Source of the DNA: Clostridia bacterium | GTDB lineage: Bacteria; Bacillota; Clostridia; Oscillospirales; CAG-272 | Length of the DNA: 64,000 nucleotides | NCBI GenBank assembly: GCA_017938205.1 | Contig: JAGBCA010000050.1 | Span: forward strand, 1 to 64,000 | Direction: 5' to 3' | In this document: piece by piece, positions 24,773 through 35,464 of the stretch | Layout of the letters: every line of letters starts with the position of its first letter | Position numbering within the stretch: the stretch's first letter is position 1 | Position numbers and translations under genes: made by a program | The notes under the pieces: model-generated | Databases searched by the model: none | Seen by the model: only the letters and a program-made list of their open reading frames with translations | What the model was told of the DNA's origin: nothing

Positions 24773-25288
24773 TCAGCAAACCGCACTCTTACAAATAGAA
24801 AGCATCCTTTCATTCAGCGCTCTTTGGTATGTAGAATACGCCTCACCGTCACAATTCAGCGTAATATCTGCGTATTTTTCATAAAGAGGCACACGCTCCT
24901 CGTATAGATCTCTGATCGTTTTTCCGGGAGCAAGAACGATGCCACGCTTGGAATAATCCCCCAAGCGTTTAATAAGCTCGTCCACGCCAACATAAAGATA
25001 CACGACTTTTCCGTTTGCTTTGAAATTTTGCATTGCGCGATCATAATAGATCGCGCTTCCTCCCGTGGAGATAACGGTGTCCTTTTCTGCAAGAGAAAGA
25101 AGAACCTCCTCTTCAATTTTGCGAAAAGCGGAAAGCCCATCCTCATTGATAATATCCTGCAAGCGTCTTCCCGTTTTTTCCTCAATAGCGCGGTCACCGT
25201 CAACCCATCGATAACCAAGTGCTTTGGCCAAGGCCTTTCCCATAATGCTCTTGCCGGCGCCCGGCATACCTATCAGCGTAATCGTCAT
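24773..25288 (-). CDS. aroK: Shikimate kinase
   Basis: A 171-residue enzyme of normal length that phosphorylates shikimate in the aromatic amino acid pathway. It has the P-loop GMPGAGKS at residues 7-14, VDGDRAIE where the family has the shikimate-binding aspartate, FRKIEEE (family FRxxE) and STGGSAIYY (family GGG region). AAGGAAAA precedes the ATG. It begins 10 bases after the GH13 gene and appears to be the last gene of the glycogen operon. No other aromatic-pathway gene is near, so its placement there is unusual. Confidence 0.9.
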   Translation of the reverse strand: MTITLIGMPGAGKSIMGKALAKALGYRWVDGDRAIEEKTGRRLQDIINEDGLSAFRKIEEEVLLSLAEKDTVISTGGSAIYYDRAMQNFKANGKVVYLYVGVDELIKRLGDYSKRGIVLAPGKTIRDLYEERVPLYEKYADITLNCDGEAYSTYQRALNERMLSICKSAVC

Positions 25289-25298
25289 TTTGTTTTCC

Positions 25299-27206
25299 TT
25301 ATATAAATTTAAGCTTGAAATTCTTTTTCGTTTTAATGATTGTAGTTGTCAAGGGCGATAAATGGAATACCGTCCCTTTTTTATTTGAAATCAGATCCGT
25401 TCCTTCGCAGGAAAGTAAGAGTCCAAGAGAATCCTCTCCTTGATTCAAAACAGTCAGATATACATAGGAGCGACTTTGACGTCCAAATATCAAATGAGAG
25501 TCCGACAATGAAAGAAGGAAAAAATCTCCTTGCTTATAAACAGAATTATCTCTGCGGATCGCTCCGATCCTTTGGTAATGGGTCAGAAGCTCTAAATCCT
25601 CGTTTCCGTAGGGATACGGCATACGATTGAAGGGATCGGAATATCCTTCGAGTCCAACCTCGTCACCGTAATAAATCATCGGAAGCCCGGGAAGCGTTGC
25701 GATCACGGTATAAAGCATTTTCAAGCGTTGCTTACCAAGAGCACGCTCTTGCTCGCTCATGCGTTTTTTTGAAAGCTCCGAATTGCTTATGCCCTCATGG
25801 TGCTCTGCTGCCAAGGCGGTAAGGATGCGTTCCGTATCGTGCGTTCCCAGCAGGTTCATCTGCGCATCCAAAATGCGCTTCGGCGTATTGGGATATACCT
25901 CATCAAAAATATAATACAGCTCCGAAGGATCCCGATTTATCACATACGAAAGCAATGCCCTGCGCAATGGATAATTCATAACGCCATCCAGCTCTTTGCC
26001 AAGATAATATTGTTTTCTTATGCCGTACGCGATCTTGTTGGAGGCATCCTCCCAAACCTCGCCGTACAGCAAGGATTTAGGATCGCTCTCCGAGAGAACG
26101 CGCTTAATGCCTGCGATAAAATCGTCCGAAAGCTCGTCGGCCACGTCAAGACGAAAGCCGGCAATTCCCATACGCGCATATTTTTCGATCACACCGCCCC
26201 GACCAAGAAAATAATCACGGCATTCCTTGCGATCGGGGTGGATGCGCGGCAGGATCGGAATCCCCCACCAGCAGGTATATTCCTGCGGGTGCTTCTGAAA
26301 CTCATACCACGAATAATACGGCGACTCCTTTGACTGATATGCACCAAGAGACGGATATGTTCCCTTTCGGTTAAAATAAATACTGTCCGAGCCCGTATGA
26401 TTAAAAACGCCGTCGAGAATAATTCCCATGCCTCGCTTTTTGGCTTCATCGATCAAATACTGCAAAGCCTCGTCTCCTCCAAACATAGAGTCAACCTGCA
26501 TATAATTGCCTGTATCATACTTATGATTCGAGTAGGCATCAAAAATCGGGCTGAGATAGATCAAAGAAACGCCAAGGCGCAAAAGATCGTCAAGCCGTTC
26601 GGCAACGCCGTACAGCGTTCCGCCATAAAAGGTGTTATTTTCAAGATAGGCGCCGGGATATTCGGGATACTCGGGAACTCCGTTCTCCCAATTTTCAACA
26701 ATTTTCGCATCAGGCTTCGGAGATATTGGGCGAGAACCCTTCGCAAAACGATCAACAAAAATATGATAGATCACGCCACCGAAATATCGATCCGGCACGG
26801 GATAGGCAAAGCGCGAAACGGAAATTTGCAGTGTATCCCCGATCGAAGGATTCCGCACAAGCTGTATGCGTCTCCCCCTACGAACACCGAAAAGCTCTCC
26901 AAATACCGTCAAAACTCGGATCCGCCCGAAATACAAACCAACGCCGAGAAATTGAAGCGAGCATCGGTATACATCATCCGCACCGCACAGTGAAACAAAC
27001 GCCAAAGGTACGGATCTTCTTTTACCATCGAAATATAACTCTAAATAAACTTCCGTGATGCCAAGAGTATGAGGAACGCGCAAGACAAGGGCTCGCTTTT
27101 CGGAAGAAAGAAAAGCGCAACGATCGTTTTCTCTTCCATCGTGTATAAACGAGAGGTCACCAAAATTATGCGATAAATAACTTGTATCAATACGCAGATT
27201 ATTCAT
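25299..27206 (-). CDS. GH13 alpha-glucan hydrolase (neopullulanase/maltogenic amylase-like)
   Basis: A 635-residue alpha-amylase family enzyme. An N-terminal beta-rich domain of about 130 residues precedes the barrel. The four conserved regions are present: DGVFNHTGSD (I), GFRLDVADE with the nucleophile aspartate (II), GEVWED with the acid/base glutamate (III) and LLGTHDTERI (IV). No signal peptide is seen, so it should act inside the cell on glycogen or imported maltodextrins. GGAGG precedes the ATG. It lies 18 bases after glgP and 10 before aroK in the glycogen operon, and could debranch or trim the limit dextrin left by phosphorylase; no separate glgX is seen. Confidence 0.9.
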   Translation of the reverse strand: MNNLRIDTSYLSHNFGDLSFIHDGRENDRCAFLSSEKRALVLRVPHTLGITEVYLELYFDGKRRSVPLAFVSLCGADDVYRCSLQFLGVGLYFGRIRVLTVFGELFGVRRGRRIQLVRNPSIGDTLQISVSRFAYPVPDRYFGGVIYHIFVDRFAKGSRPISPKPDAKIVENWENGVPEYPEYPGAYLENNTFYGGTLYGVAERLDDLLRLGVSLIYLSPIFDAYSNHKYDTGNYMQVDSMFGGDEALQYLIDEAKKRGMGIILDGVFNHTGSDSIYFNRKGTYPSLGAYQSKESPYYSWYEFQKHPQEYTCWWGIPILPRIHPDRKECRDYFLGRGGVIEKYARMGIAGFRLDVADELSDDFIAGIKRVLSESDPKSLLYGEVWEDASNKIAYGIRKQYYLGKELDGVMNYPLRRALLSYVINRDPSELYYIFDEVYPNTPKRILDAQMNLLGTHDTERILTALAAEHHEGISNSELSKKRMSEQERALGKQRLKMLYTVIATLPGLPMIYYGDEVGLEGYSDPFNRMPYPYGNEDLELLTHYQRIGAIRRDNSVYKQGDFFLLSLSDSHLIFGRQSRSYVYLTVLNQGEDSLGLLLSCEGTDLISNKKGTVFHLSPLTTTIIKTKKNFKLKFI

Positions 27207-27224
27207 GATGACCTCCTTTTTGCT

Positions 27225-29699
27225 TTATTTTTTCAACATTTTTCCAACAGGACTAAGATGCCAGATCTCCTCGGCATATTTCTTTACACTCTGATCCGAT
27301 GAGAAAACGCCGGAAGCGGCAATATTCGCAAGCGACATACGATTCCAGCGGATCGTATCCTTTTTATCACCGAGTGCACGGCGATAGGCATACATATACG
27401 AATCGAAGTCAGCCAGGCACATAAAGGGATCGGATACGCCGTATCCACCAATAAAGTAATCGGCAATGTGACGGAAATCCTGGCCGCCGATAGGAGAATA
27501 TAAGCGATCGATCGCACGGCGAAGAACAGGAGAATTATGATAAAAATCGCGCGCCGAATATCCGTTGCGCCAAAGCTCCTCAACCTCGCCTGTATTTAAG
27601 CCGAAGATATAGATGTTATCGGGACCAACGGCCTCTAATATCTCAACGTTTGCGCCGTCAAGCGTACCAAGCGTCAAGGCACCGTTCATCATAAGCTTCA
27701 TGCATCCCGTACCGCTTGCTTCCTTGCCTGCAAGAGAAATCTGCTCGGAAATATCTGCCGAAGGGATCATAACCTCTGCCATGGAGACGTTATATTCCTC
27801 CATGAACACGATCTTCAATCGATCCTTCGTTACGGGGTTCTGTTCAAGCTCCTTGGATAGGCACCAAATAAGCTTAATGATCTTTTTCGCCATGGCGTAT
27901 CCGGGTGCCGCCTTACATCCAAAAATAAAGGTCTGCGGCGGTATATCCGCATTGGGATTTTCAAGAAGCTCATCGTAAAGCGCAAGGATCTTCAGAACGT
28001 TCAGAAGCTGACGCTTATATTCATGCATTCTTTTGATCTGAATATCAAACACGGAAGAAGGATCGATCCTATGCCCCGCCTTCGCGTATGCATAATGCGC
28101 AAATCTTTCCTTGTTTGACTGCTTGATCTCGCCAAGTCTCGAAAGGACGCTTTCATCCGCCTGATAAGCAAAGAGTGAGGAAAGAGCCGTGGCATCCTCG
28201 CGGTATGCCGGACCGATCAGCTCATCAAGCAAAGAACAAAGCTCGGGATTTGAGGCACTCAGCCAACGGCGATGCACAACGCCGTTTGTCACGTTTGTAA
28301 ACTTCCATGGTGTCATTTTATAGAAATCATGGAAAATGGTTTTCTTCAAAATATCACTGTGCAACTTGGAAACGCCGTTTACCGTATGAGAACCCACTAC
28401 CGAAAGATTTGCCATGCGCACCTGATTGTAGGCAACGATCGACATACGGGAAATGCGGTCCCAATCTCCGGGATAAAGATTCCAAAGATCTGCTGTAAAT
28501 CTGCGGTTAATTTCGCAAACTATGGTATAAATTCGAGGCAGTTTAATTTTAAAGAGATCTTCTCTCCAACATTCCAGTGCCTCGGGAAGAACGGTATGAT
28601 TCGTATACGATACGGTTTTGATCACGATCTCCCAGGCCTTATCCCATGAATAGGAATAAATATCCATCAGAATACGCATCAGCTCCGGAATACAAAGCGC
28701 GGGGTGCGTATCGTTGATGTGAAGGGATACCTTCTCCTCAAAGCCCTCCAATGATCCGTGCTCGGCAAGATAATCGCGAATGATGCTTTGCAGCGATGCG
28801 GAAACAAGGAAATACTGTTGCGAAAGACGAAGAAGCTTTCCCTCGTCATAATTATCCGGCGGATAAAGCTGCTTCGTAATGATCTCCGCTTCCTCGCTTG
28901 CGGACAGGCGCTTTACGTACGAGCTCTGCGAGGACTCATGATCCGCAAGAGCAGCGTAAGGTGCACGCGCACGCCAAAAACGAATCGTATTTACCGCGCC
29001 GCTGACAGTACCGGGGATCATCATATCATAAGGAACAGCCTTAACCTCCTGATAATCCACGTGCGTGATCTTGAGACCGCCGTTTTCCCACGTTTCCTCG
29101 ATGCGCCCACCAAGGCGAACGGAAATGCTCTTTTCCGGATGAACGACCATCCAAGCACCGCCGGCGGGCAACCATTCATCCGGCAACTCCACCTGTTCAC
29201 CGTCTACGATACGTTGCTTAAACAGTCCGTTTTCATAAAGAAGCGAATATCCGTTTGCGGCATAATCGCAGGCAGACAAGGAATCCATGAAGCATGCCGC
29301 AAGACGGCCAAGACCGCCATTGCCGAGACCGGGATCGGCCTCACAGGCATAGATCTGCTCAAATCCGGAATCATATTCCTTAAGAAGCTCGCAAAGCGTA
29401 TCGTATATACCAAGGTTGACTGCATAGTTTTTAAGCGAACGGCCAACGAGAAATTCCATGCAAAGGTAACATACACGCTTTGCACCTGCCGCCTTCATTT
29501 TCTTTTTGAAATCGGCTCTGGCTTCCAGAATCATATCCTTCATAGCATAAACAACGGCGTGATAAAGCTGGTCCGATGTTGCTTTTTTGGGATCGCAGAT
29601 TCCTCGCGTGGAAAGCTTTTCGGTGATTCTTTTGTCAAGGAGCTCCTTGGTCACTTTTTTTCGATTATCTTTTTGGGGAGTGGTTTCTTTTACTTTCAT
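27225..29699 (-). CDS. glgP: Glycogen/maltodextrin phosphorylase
   Basis: An 824-residue GT35 phosphorylase of normal length that releases glucose 1-phosphate from the non-reducing ends of alpha-1,4-glucan. Typical segments are YLCMEFLVGRSL, GNGGLGRLAACFMDSL (glycogen phosphorylase signature region), HINDTHPALCIPELMR, KRMHEYKRQLLN, and the PLP site EASGTGCMKLMMNG with the lysine near residue 668. AGGAAT precedes the ATG. It is preceded by glgA (13-base gap) and followed by a GH13 enzyme. Confidence 0.97.
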   Translation of the reverse strand: MKVKETTPQKDNRKKVTKELLDKRITEKLSTRGICDPKKATSDQLYHAVVYAMKDMILEARADFKKKMKAAGAKRVCYLCMEFLVGRSLKNYAVNLGIYDTLCELLKEYDSGFEQIYACEADPGLGNGGLGRLAACFMDSLSACDYAANGYSLLYENGLFKQRIVDGEQVELPDEWLPAGGAWMVVHPEKSISVRLGGRIEETWENGGLKITHVDYQEVKAVPYDMMIPGTVSGAVNTIRFWRARAPYAALADHESSQSSYVKRLSASEEAEIITKQLYPPDNYDEGKLLRLSQQYFLVSASLQSIIRDYLAEHGSLEGFEEKVSLHINDTHPALCIPELMRILMDIYSYSWDKAWEIVIKTVSYTNHTVLPEALECWREDLFKIKLPRIYTIVCEINRRFTADLWNLYPGDWDRISRMSIVAYNQVRMANLSVVGSHTVNGVSKLHSDILKKTIFHDFYKMTPWKFTNVTNGVVHRRWLSASNPELCSLLDELIGPAYREDATALSSLFAYQADESVLSRLGEIKQSNKERFAHYAYAKAGHRIDPSSVFDIQIKRMHEYKRQLLNVLKILALYDELLENPNADIPPQTFIFGCKAAPGYAMAKKIIKLIWCLSKELEQNPVTKDRLKIVFMEEYNVSMAEVMIPSADISEQISLAGKEASGTGCMKLMMNGALTLGTLDGANVEILEAVGPDNIYIFGLNTGEVEELWRNGYSARDFYHNSPVLRRAIDRLYSPIGGQDFRHIADYFIGGYGVSDPFMCLADFDSYMYAYRRALGDKKDTIRWNRMSLANIAASGVFSSDQSVKKYAEEIWHLSPVGKMLKK

Positions 29700-29712
29700 T
29701 CAGTTATTCCTA

Positions 29713-31125
29713 TCATTTTACGAGATTGTCATACATATCAAGATATTCTCCGGCAGATCTTTGCCAGGAAAAATCCGATTTTTTCGCCCGATCTGAAAGC
29801 GCATCAAAACATTTTTTATCACGATATGTTTTCAAAGCACTCTGGAGCACATCCAGCATTTGATGCGCGTTAAAATCCGAAAATACAAATCCGTTTTCCA
29901 TCGGACGAATTGAATCATGAAGACCGCCGACCGAACGGACGAGCGGCAGCGTTCCGTACGAGCACGCAATCATTTGTGCAAGTCCGCAAGGCTCGCTCTT
30001 TGAAGGCATCAGGAAGATATCCGCAGCCGCATAGATCTTTTTTGAAAGCCCTCTGTCAAAGCGTATAAGCGGCTTAAAGGCACTATGGCGATCTCCGAAT
30101 GCAGAAAATGCCTGCTCGTATACCGCATCTCCGGTTCCGAGAAGCACGAATTGCACATCCTCGCTCATAATGCTGTCCATCACATGCAAAACGAGGTCAA
30201 CGCCCTTTCCCGCCGTCAAGCGCGTGATCATAGCGATCAAAGGCACATCCTCTCGCTCGGGGAGACCGAGCTCTCTTTGAAGCTCTCTTTTATTATATGC
30301 TTTTCCCTCTTTTCTATCCTCGACGCCGTATGAACGATAGATGTCCAAGCCATTTTCGGGAGAAAAGGCCTCGTAATCGATTCCGTTTAAAATACCCACG
30401 AATTTATCCGAAATGCTTTGAATCATAGGGGACAGACCGAAGGAGAAGTAATCGTAGCAAAGCTCCTTTGCATAACTCGGGCTCACCGTGGAAACAAAAT
30501 CCGAAACCGTCAGCGCCCCCTTCATCAGGTTAATACAGCCGTCCCATTCAACGATAGAATAATACTTATTATCCAAGCCAAAAACATCTCCAAGGATGTA
30601 GGGGTCGAACTTGCCCTGATATTCAATATTATGAATCGTAAACACAGTGCGGATGCTTTGCAGCTCGGGGATATGAGAAAGCTCGGTTTTCAGATAGATC
30701 ACAGAAAGCGCACATTGCCAATCATTGGCATGGAGGATATCCGGCACGGTTTTCGATACACGAAGAAATTCTAACACTGCCAGAGAGAAAAACGCAAAGC
30801 GCTCCCCGTCATCCCCCTCGCCATACAAGCGATCACGATCAAAGTAATAATGATTTTCTACGAAATAATAGTTTACACCGTGCCACTTGAGAATATAGAT
30901 CGAGGCACCCGTTTTTCGCCAAGAAAGATAAAAGGAAATATCCGCGACCTTTTTCATATCCTTTCGATACTGTTCTTTTACGGACTTATAAAGAGGCAGA
31001 ATGACATCACAAGAAACATCCTCGCGTGCAGAAGCGATCACGGGCGGTAAAGCGCCCATCACGTCTCCAAGCCCTCCGCTGGCTGCAAAGGGGCTCGCCT
31101 CACTCGTTACGTATAATATTTTCAT
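29713..31125 (-). CDS. glgA: Glycogen synthase
   Basis: A 470-residue GT5 enzyme that transfers glucose from ADP-glucose to alpha-1,4-glucan. The N-terminal loop ASGGLGDVMGALP corresponds to the KTGGL-type ADP-glucose-binding motif. The C-terminal Rossmann domain has MITRLTAGKGVDLVLHV and MPSKSEPCGLAQMIACSYG, with the E-x7-E catalytic pattern. The length matches bacterial GlgA. AAAGGAGAGG precedes the ATG. It follows glgD by 11 bases. Confidence 0.97.
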   Translation of the reverse strand: MKILYVTSEASPFAASGGLGDVMGALPPVIASAREDVSCDVILPLYKSVKEQYRKDMKKVADISFYLSWRKTGASIYILKWHGVNYYFVENHYYFDRDRLYGEGDDGERFAFFSLAVLEFLRVSKTVPDILHANDWQCALSVIYLKTELSHIPELQSIRTVFTIHNIEYQGKFDPYILGDVFGLDNKYYSIVEWDGCINLMKGALTVSDFVSTVSPSYAKELCYDYFSFGLSPMIQSISDKFVGILNGIDYEAFSPENGLDIYRSYGVEDRKEGKAYNKRELQRELGLPEREDVPLIAMITRLTAGKGVDLVLHVMDSIMSEDVQFVLLGTGDAVYEQAFSAFGDRHSAFKPLIRFDRGLSKKIYAAADIFLMPSKSEPCGLAQMIACSYGTLPLVRSVGGLHDSIRPMENGFVFSDFNAHQMLDVLQSALKTYRDKKCFDALSDRAKKSDFSWQRSAGEYLDMYDNLVK

Positions 31126-31136
31126 GAACCTCTCCT

Positions 31137-32267
31137 TTATACGCGACGTCCCTTCTGAATATAAAAGGGCATATTTTCATTTCCGGAAAGCGTGACACCC
31201 TCACTGATATGTACCGCCTTGTCGGTCACAACACAGTTAAGAGATGCATTCTCACCTACGTACGTTCCTTGGAAAAGGATCGAATCCTTTACAACGGCAC
31301 CCCGTCGAACGATCACCCCGCGCGAAAGAACGGAGTTAATAACGGTTCCCTCGATCACGCAATCGTCTGCGATCATAGAGTCCGAAACTTTAGCCCCTTT
31401 GCGATAGATCGTAGGCGCAGAGTTGTGAACTCTCGTGAAAATAGAGGCATCTCTCTGTCCGAGAAGCTGATCACGCGCCTCTGCATTCTTCGTTAATTGA
31501 ATGGAGCTCTTATAATAATCCAAGAAGCTGCTGACGGTCGCAACGTGACCGCTATAGCAATAACTGCGATAGTTCTGGCGCTTGTAGCTGTCAAAGAACA
31601 GCTCAGTAAGACTATTGAGGCCGTATGCATTCGCCTGCTCAATGATCTTTCTGAGCATGGTTGTGCGCATAACGAAGATGCCGAGCGAAAGCTCCGGATT
31701 TCTTTCAGTATAAACCGACGAGAGAACCATGTCCGTGATCTTCCCTGCAACCGAGGAAAGCATCATGCGCGGATTCTTAGAGGAATAGCTTTTATCCGGC
31801 GTTTTCGTGACAAACGTAACGTCAGCCTTCGTTTTTTCATGTGATGCGATCACGGCACGAAGATCGATATTCAAAACCGTATCTGCATCCATGAGAACGA
31901 CATATTCCTCCTTCATCTCGTTGATATAATCCCCCATGCTTCTGAGCGCCTCAAGGTGACTCTTATATAGCTTGGCAGAGGCGTCTCTTGCACTCTGATA
32001 CGGAGAAATCAAATTGATACCACCCGAGCGGCGTGCAAGATCCCAATCCTTACCACTACCAATATGCTCCGCAAGCGATCGATAGTTATAATTGGCAACG
32101 AGGAATATATTCGAAATATTGGCATTCACAAGATTGGACAGACAAAAATCCACGAGACGATAACGGCAGGCAAAGGGGATCGCAGCAACCGCTCTGTCCG
32201 CGGTCAGGCGCGAAAGCGTATTCTGATTCAAGCTGGAAAATATAATTCCCGCAACACTTTTAGCCAT
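31137..32267 (-). CDS. glgD: Glucose-1-phosphate adenylyltransferase, GlgD subunit
   Basis: A 376-residue homologue of GlgC. The N-terminal nucleotidyltransferase domain lacks the canonical GGxGxR glycine-rich loop (here GIIFSSLNQNTLSRLT), as is typical of GlgD, the non- or weakly catalytic partner that tunes GlgC in Firmicutes. The C-terminal left-handed beta-helix is present (ADDCVIEGTVINSVL, IRRGAVVKDSIL-like repeats). GGAGG precedes the ATG. It sits between glgC and glgA. Confidence 0.94.
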   Translation of the reverse strand: MAKSVAGIIFSSLNQNTLSRLTADRAVAAIPFACRYRLVDFCLSNLVNANISNIFLVANYNYRSLAEHIGSGKDWDLARRSGGINLISPYQSARDASAKLYKSHLEALRSMGDYINEMKEEYVVLMDADTVLNIDLRAVIASHEKTKADVTFVTKTPDKSYSSKNPRMMLSSVAGKITDMVLSSVYTERNPELSLGIFVMRTTMLRKIIEQANAYGLNSLTELFFDSYKRQNYRSYCYSGHVATVSSFLDYYKSSIQLTKNAEARDQLLGQRDASIFTRVHNSAPTIYRKGAKVSDSMIADDCVIEGTVINSVLSRGVIVRRGAVVKDSILFQGTYVGENASLNCVVTDKAVHISEGVTLSGNENMPFYIQKGRRV

Positions 32268-32281
32268 AACACGTTCCTCCT

Positions 32282-33445
32282 TTACGCCTTTTCGGGAACA
32301 TTCGTATTTACGACGGTTCCCTTAGCAATTACCGTAATATCATTTTTATCCGCCCCGGCTTTACCAACGGTGCATCCCCCCGAAATCGTAGCGTCCGCAT
32401 CCACGATCGAAGTATACACGCGTGCTCCGCTCATGATTTTCACGTCCTCCATGATGACGGAGTCATATACCTCTGCGCCCGCTTCAACGACAACGCCGCC
32501 GGAAAGAATTGAATTTTCCACCTTACCGTAAATGCGGCAGCCCTCGGAAATCATCGAATTTTCTACCGTAGCATCCGAACCGATAAACTGCGGCGGACGC
32601 GCGGTATTTCTCGAATAAATGCGAAAGCTTTTATCGGAGAGGTTCATTGGCGGATTTTCGGCAATCAGATCCATATTGGATTCCCAAAGGGATGCAATCG
32701 TTCCAACGTCTCTCCAATAACCGTCAAACTGATAAGCGAACAGCTTTTCACCGTTATGTAAGAGATTGGGGATCACGTTTTTACCAAAATCGTTGGCTGA
32801 GGTCTCATCCGCCTCATCGATACGAAGGTAATCGATCAGCGTTTTTGTTTTAAAGATATATATTCCCATGGAAGCCTGATTATTTTTCGGCTCCTTCGGC
32901 TTCTCCTCAAACTCATAGATAGAGCCGTCCGATCTCGTATTGCAAATGCCGAAGCGACTTGCCTCCTCGATCGGCACCGTAATCGTTGCCACCGTGCACG
33001 CAGCATCCGTTTTGATATGCTGACGCAGCATCAGAGAATAATCCATGCGATAAATATGGTCGCCGGAAAGAATAAGAACATTTGAAGGATTATATTGATT
33101 GATAAACTCGATGTTCTGATAAATAGCGTTGGCAGTTCCCTTATACCAATCCGATCCGTTTTGTCCCTGATACGGCGGAAGAACCGAAAGTCCGCCTCTG
33201 GTGCGGTCCAGATCCCACGGCTCGCCGTTGCCGATATATTCATTCAATGCAAGTGGCTGATACTGTGTCAAAACGCCGACTGTATCAATTCCGGAATTAA
33301 TACAGTTTGATAAAGGAAAGTCTATAATCCTATACTTTCCGCCAAAGGAAACGGCAGGCTTGGCCGTTTTTTTCGTGAGATCATAAAGACGGGAGCCCTG
33401 ACCGCCCGCGAGGAGCATTGCGATGCATTCTTTTTTCAAATACAT
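32282..33445 (-). CDS. glgC: Glucose-1-phosphate adenylyltransferase
   Basis: A 387-residue enzyme that makes ADP-glucose from ATP and glucose 1-phosphate, the committed step of glycogen synthesis. The nucleotide-binding loop is [13 protein letters not shown] near residue 12, followed by [19 protein letters not shown] and the substrate segment GTANAIYQN. The C-terminal beta-helix domain mediates allosteric control. GGTGG precedes the ATG. It lies 19 bases after glgB and 14 before glgD. Confidence 0.97.
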   Translation of the reverse strand: MYLKKECIAMLLAGGQGSRLYDLTKKTAKPAVSFGGKYRIIDFPLSNCINSGIDTVGVLTQYQPLALNEYIGNGEPWDLDRTRGGLSVLPPYQGQNGSDWYKGTANAIYQNIEFINQYNPSNVLILSGDHIYRMDYSLMLRQHIKTDAACTVATITVPIEEASRFGICNTRSDGSIYEFEEKPKEPKNNQASMGIYIFKTKTLIDYLRIDEADETSANDFGKNVIPNLLHNGEKLFAYQFDGYWRDVGTIASLWESNMDLIAENPPMNLSDKSFRIYSRNTARPPQFIGSDATVENSMISEGCRIYGKVENSILSGGVVVEAGAEVYDSVIMEDVKIMSGARVYTSIVDADATISGGCTVGKAGADKNDITVIAKGTVVNTNVPEKA

Positions 33446-33464
33446 ATCAAAACACCACCTTGTT

Positions 33465-35345
33465 TTATTTTTCTTTATGCTTGAATATTATTTCTTTTTC
33501 TTCATGACGGAGCAGAATGCCGCCAAACGGCGGAAGTCGAAGCAGATATCCATCCGCGGTGACGTACGAAATCGCATGATCGCCCCCCTGCCAGGTGCAA
33601 AACAGCTCCTTTGGAACACAGTCCGTTTCCAAGGGGAGGTAAATCTCTTGCACAGAACCGGAGAAGCTGATAACCGCACGCACGCGTTCACCATTCAGCG
33701 ACACGCGTTCATAGGCAACGAGATTTTTATCCGCCTCGTCAGGAAGGAGCCAGCAAAAGCCGTCCTGCGAAAAATCCAGCTCCCAGAGGGCAGGCGTGGA
33801 AAGATACAAAGCATTCAGCGCACGTACATAATCGCGCGTCTGTCTGTGCCTTTCATGATCCAACATAAACCATTCCAGTGAATGATCAAAATCCCATTCT
33901 CTGAATTGTGCAAATTCCGTTCCCATAAACAGCATCTTTTTTCCGGGGTAAGTCATTTGCAAGAGCAATGCCGCGCGCAGCTGCAAAAACTTGTCCTCAT
34001 ACGCACCGTGCATTTTCCCTATTAACGAAGCCTTTCCATGCACGACCTCGTCGTGCGAGATCGGAAGGATATAGTTTGAATGGAAAGCATACATAAGAGG
34101 AAAGGTGAGCGCTTTGTGATGATACCTGCGGTACACGGGATCCATAGCAAGATAGGCATAGAAATCGTTGGCCCAGCCCATGTTCCATTTCATGGAAAAA
34201 CCGAGACCGCCCATAGAAACAGGGTGTGTCACACCGTCAAAATCCGTGGATTCCTCGGCGATCATAAGAACATCGGGAAATTCACCGAGAACCGCTTGAT
34301 TCATTTTTTTTATAAACGCGATCGCCTCGAGATTTTCACGTCCGCCGTTCGAATTCGGGATCCATTGCCCGGGTGCACGATCGTAATCCAAATACAGCAT
34401 GGAGGCCACTGCATCTACGCGCAAGCCATCAACGTGAAATTCTCGGCAATAATATAAAGCAGCCGAAATAAGAAAGGATTGAACCTCTTCACGACCGAGA
34501 TCGAAAAAGCGCGTCCCCCAGGAAGCGGATTCCATGCGATCCGCGCCCTGATATTCGTAAAGAGGACCGCCATCAAACTCATAAAGCCCCCAAGCATCCT
34601 TTGGAAAATGCGCGGGAACAAAATCAAAAATCACGCCGATTCCCGCACGGTGAAAGCAATCAATAAGAAAACGAAGGTCATCCGGTTCTCCGAATCGGGA
34701 GGTTGGTGCATAGAAGGCTCCAACCTGATAGCCCCACGAGCCATCATAAGGATGCTCTGTGATCGGCATAAGCTCAACGTGCGTATAGCCCATATATTTA
34801 ACGTACGGAACGAGAACGTGTGCAAGCTCACGGTACGAGTAATAGCTGCCATCCTCGTGGCGGAGAAAGCTGCCGAGATGCACCTCATAAATGTTGATCG
34901 GAGCAGGAAGATACGCATCCGCATGCACACCAACAGTCTTGCTTCGATACTCAAGATACGATGCATCCGAAAATTCATACGATGAAGAATAAATGATGCT
35001 TGCGCCATCGTCCATTCCCTTGGAGCAAACGGCGTAAGGATCGCCCTTCAGTCGCGCAACGCCACCACGTACAATACTGTATTTATAGCAAGAGCCCTGC
35101 AAGGAACTCTCCGAATGCACAGTACACTCAAAAACGCCTCTATCGGTGATGCGCTGCATGGGAATGGGAGAGTCCCAGCCAAAAAAATCACCTACAACAA
35201 AAACCGCATCGGCCGAGGGGGCCCAGGTTCGGAACGTGTATAAGTATCCGCTCTCCACCGCCTGCTCATGGCAGCCAAGGTAACGATAGGATGTAAAATT
35301 CGTTCCCTGATGGAAGAGATATGCGGCCATATTATCGTTTTTCAT
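33465..35345 (-). CDS. glgB: 1,4-alpha-glucan branching enzyme
   Basis: A 626-residue GH13 branching enzyme. A CBM48 domain ([18 protein letters not shown]) leads into the barrel with the branching-enzyme regions: [24 protein letters not shown] (I), [15 protein letters not shown] (II, nucleophile), MIAEESTD (III, acid/base) and [13 protein letters not shown] (IV). I place the start at 35345, where AGGGAG lies 10 bases ahead. The in-frame ATG at 35399 would leave only about 11 bases of leader after the promoter at 35417-35445 and has no ribosome binding site. It is the first gene of the glycogen operon. Confidence 0.95.
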   Translation of the reverse strand: MKNDNMAAYLFHQGTNFTSYRYLGCHEQAVESGYLYTFRTWAPSADAVFVVGDFFGWDSPIPMQRITDRGVFECTVHSESSLQGSCYKYSIVRGGVARLKGDPYAVCSKGMDDGASIIYSSSYEFSDASYLEYRSKTVGVHADAYLPAPINIYEVHLGSFLRHEDGSYYSYRELAHVLVPYVKYMGYTHVELMPITEHPYDGSWGYQVGAFYAPTSRFGEPDDLRFLIDCFHRAGIGVIFDFVPAHFPKDAWGLYEFDGGPLYEYQGADRMESASWGTRFFDLGREEVQSFLISAALYYCREFHVDGLRVDAVASMLYLDYDRAPGQWIPNSNGGRENLEAIAFIKKMNQAVLGEFPDVLMIAEESTDFDGVTHPVSMGGLGFSMKWNMGWANDFYAYLAMDPVYRRYHHKALTFPLMYAFHSNYILPISHDEVVHGKASLIGKMHGAYEDKFLQLRAALLLQMTYPGKKMLFMGTEFAQFREWDFDHSLEWFMLDHERHRQTRDYVRALNALYLSTPALWELDFSQDGFCWLLPDEADKNLVAYERVSLNGERVRAVISFSGSVQEIYLPLETDCVPKELFCTWQGGDHAISYVTADGYLLRLPPFGGILLRHEEKEIIFKHKEK

Positions 35346-35416
35346 TCGCTGAAATCTCCCTTCCGTCTCGGCAAAATTCACAGAATCGTTTCTTTTCATT
35401 CAAGTTCTATATGTAT

Positions 35417-35445
35417 ATTTTACCATTTGAAAAAATGAATGTCAA
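35417..35445 (-). promoter_or_regulatory. Promoter of the glycogen operon
   Basis: Minus strand: TTGACA (35440-35445) and TAAAAT (35417-35422) with a 17-base spacer, start near 35410. The seven following genes have no other clear promoter. Confidence 0.85.
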
Positions 35446-35464
35446 GAGTAACGCACGTAAAATA

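Noticed and set aside
28758..29873. A 371-codon plus-strand open frame across glgP
   Set aside because: It is antisense to glycogen phosphorylase, with low-complexity, basic and cysteine-scattered translation typical of shadow frames.
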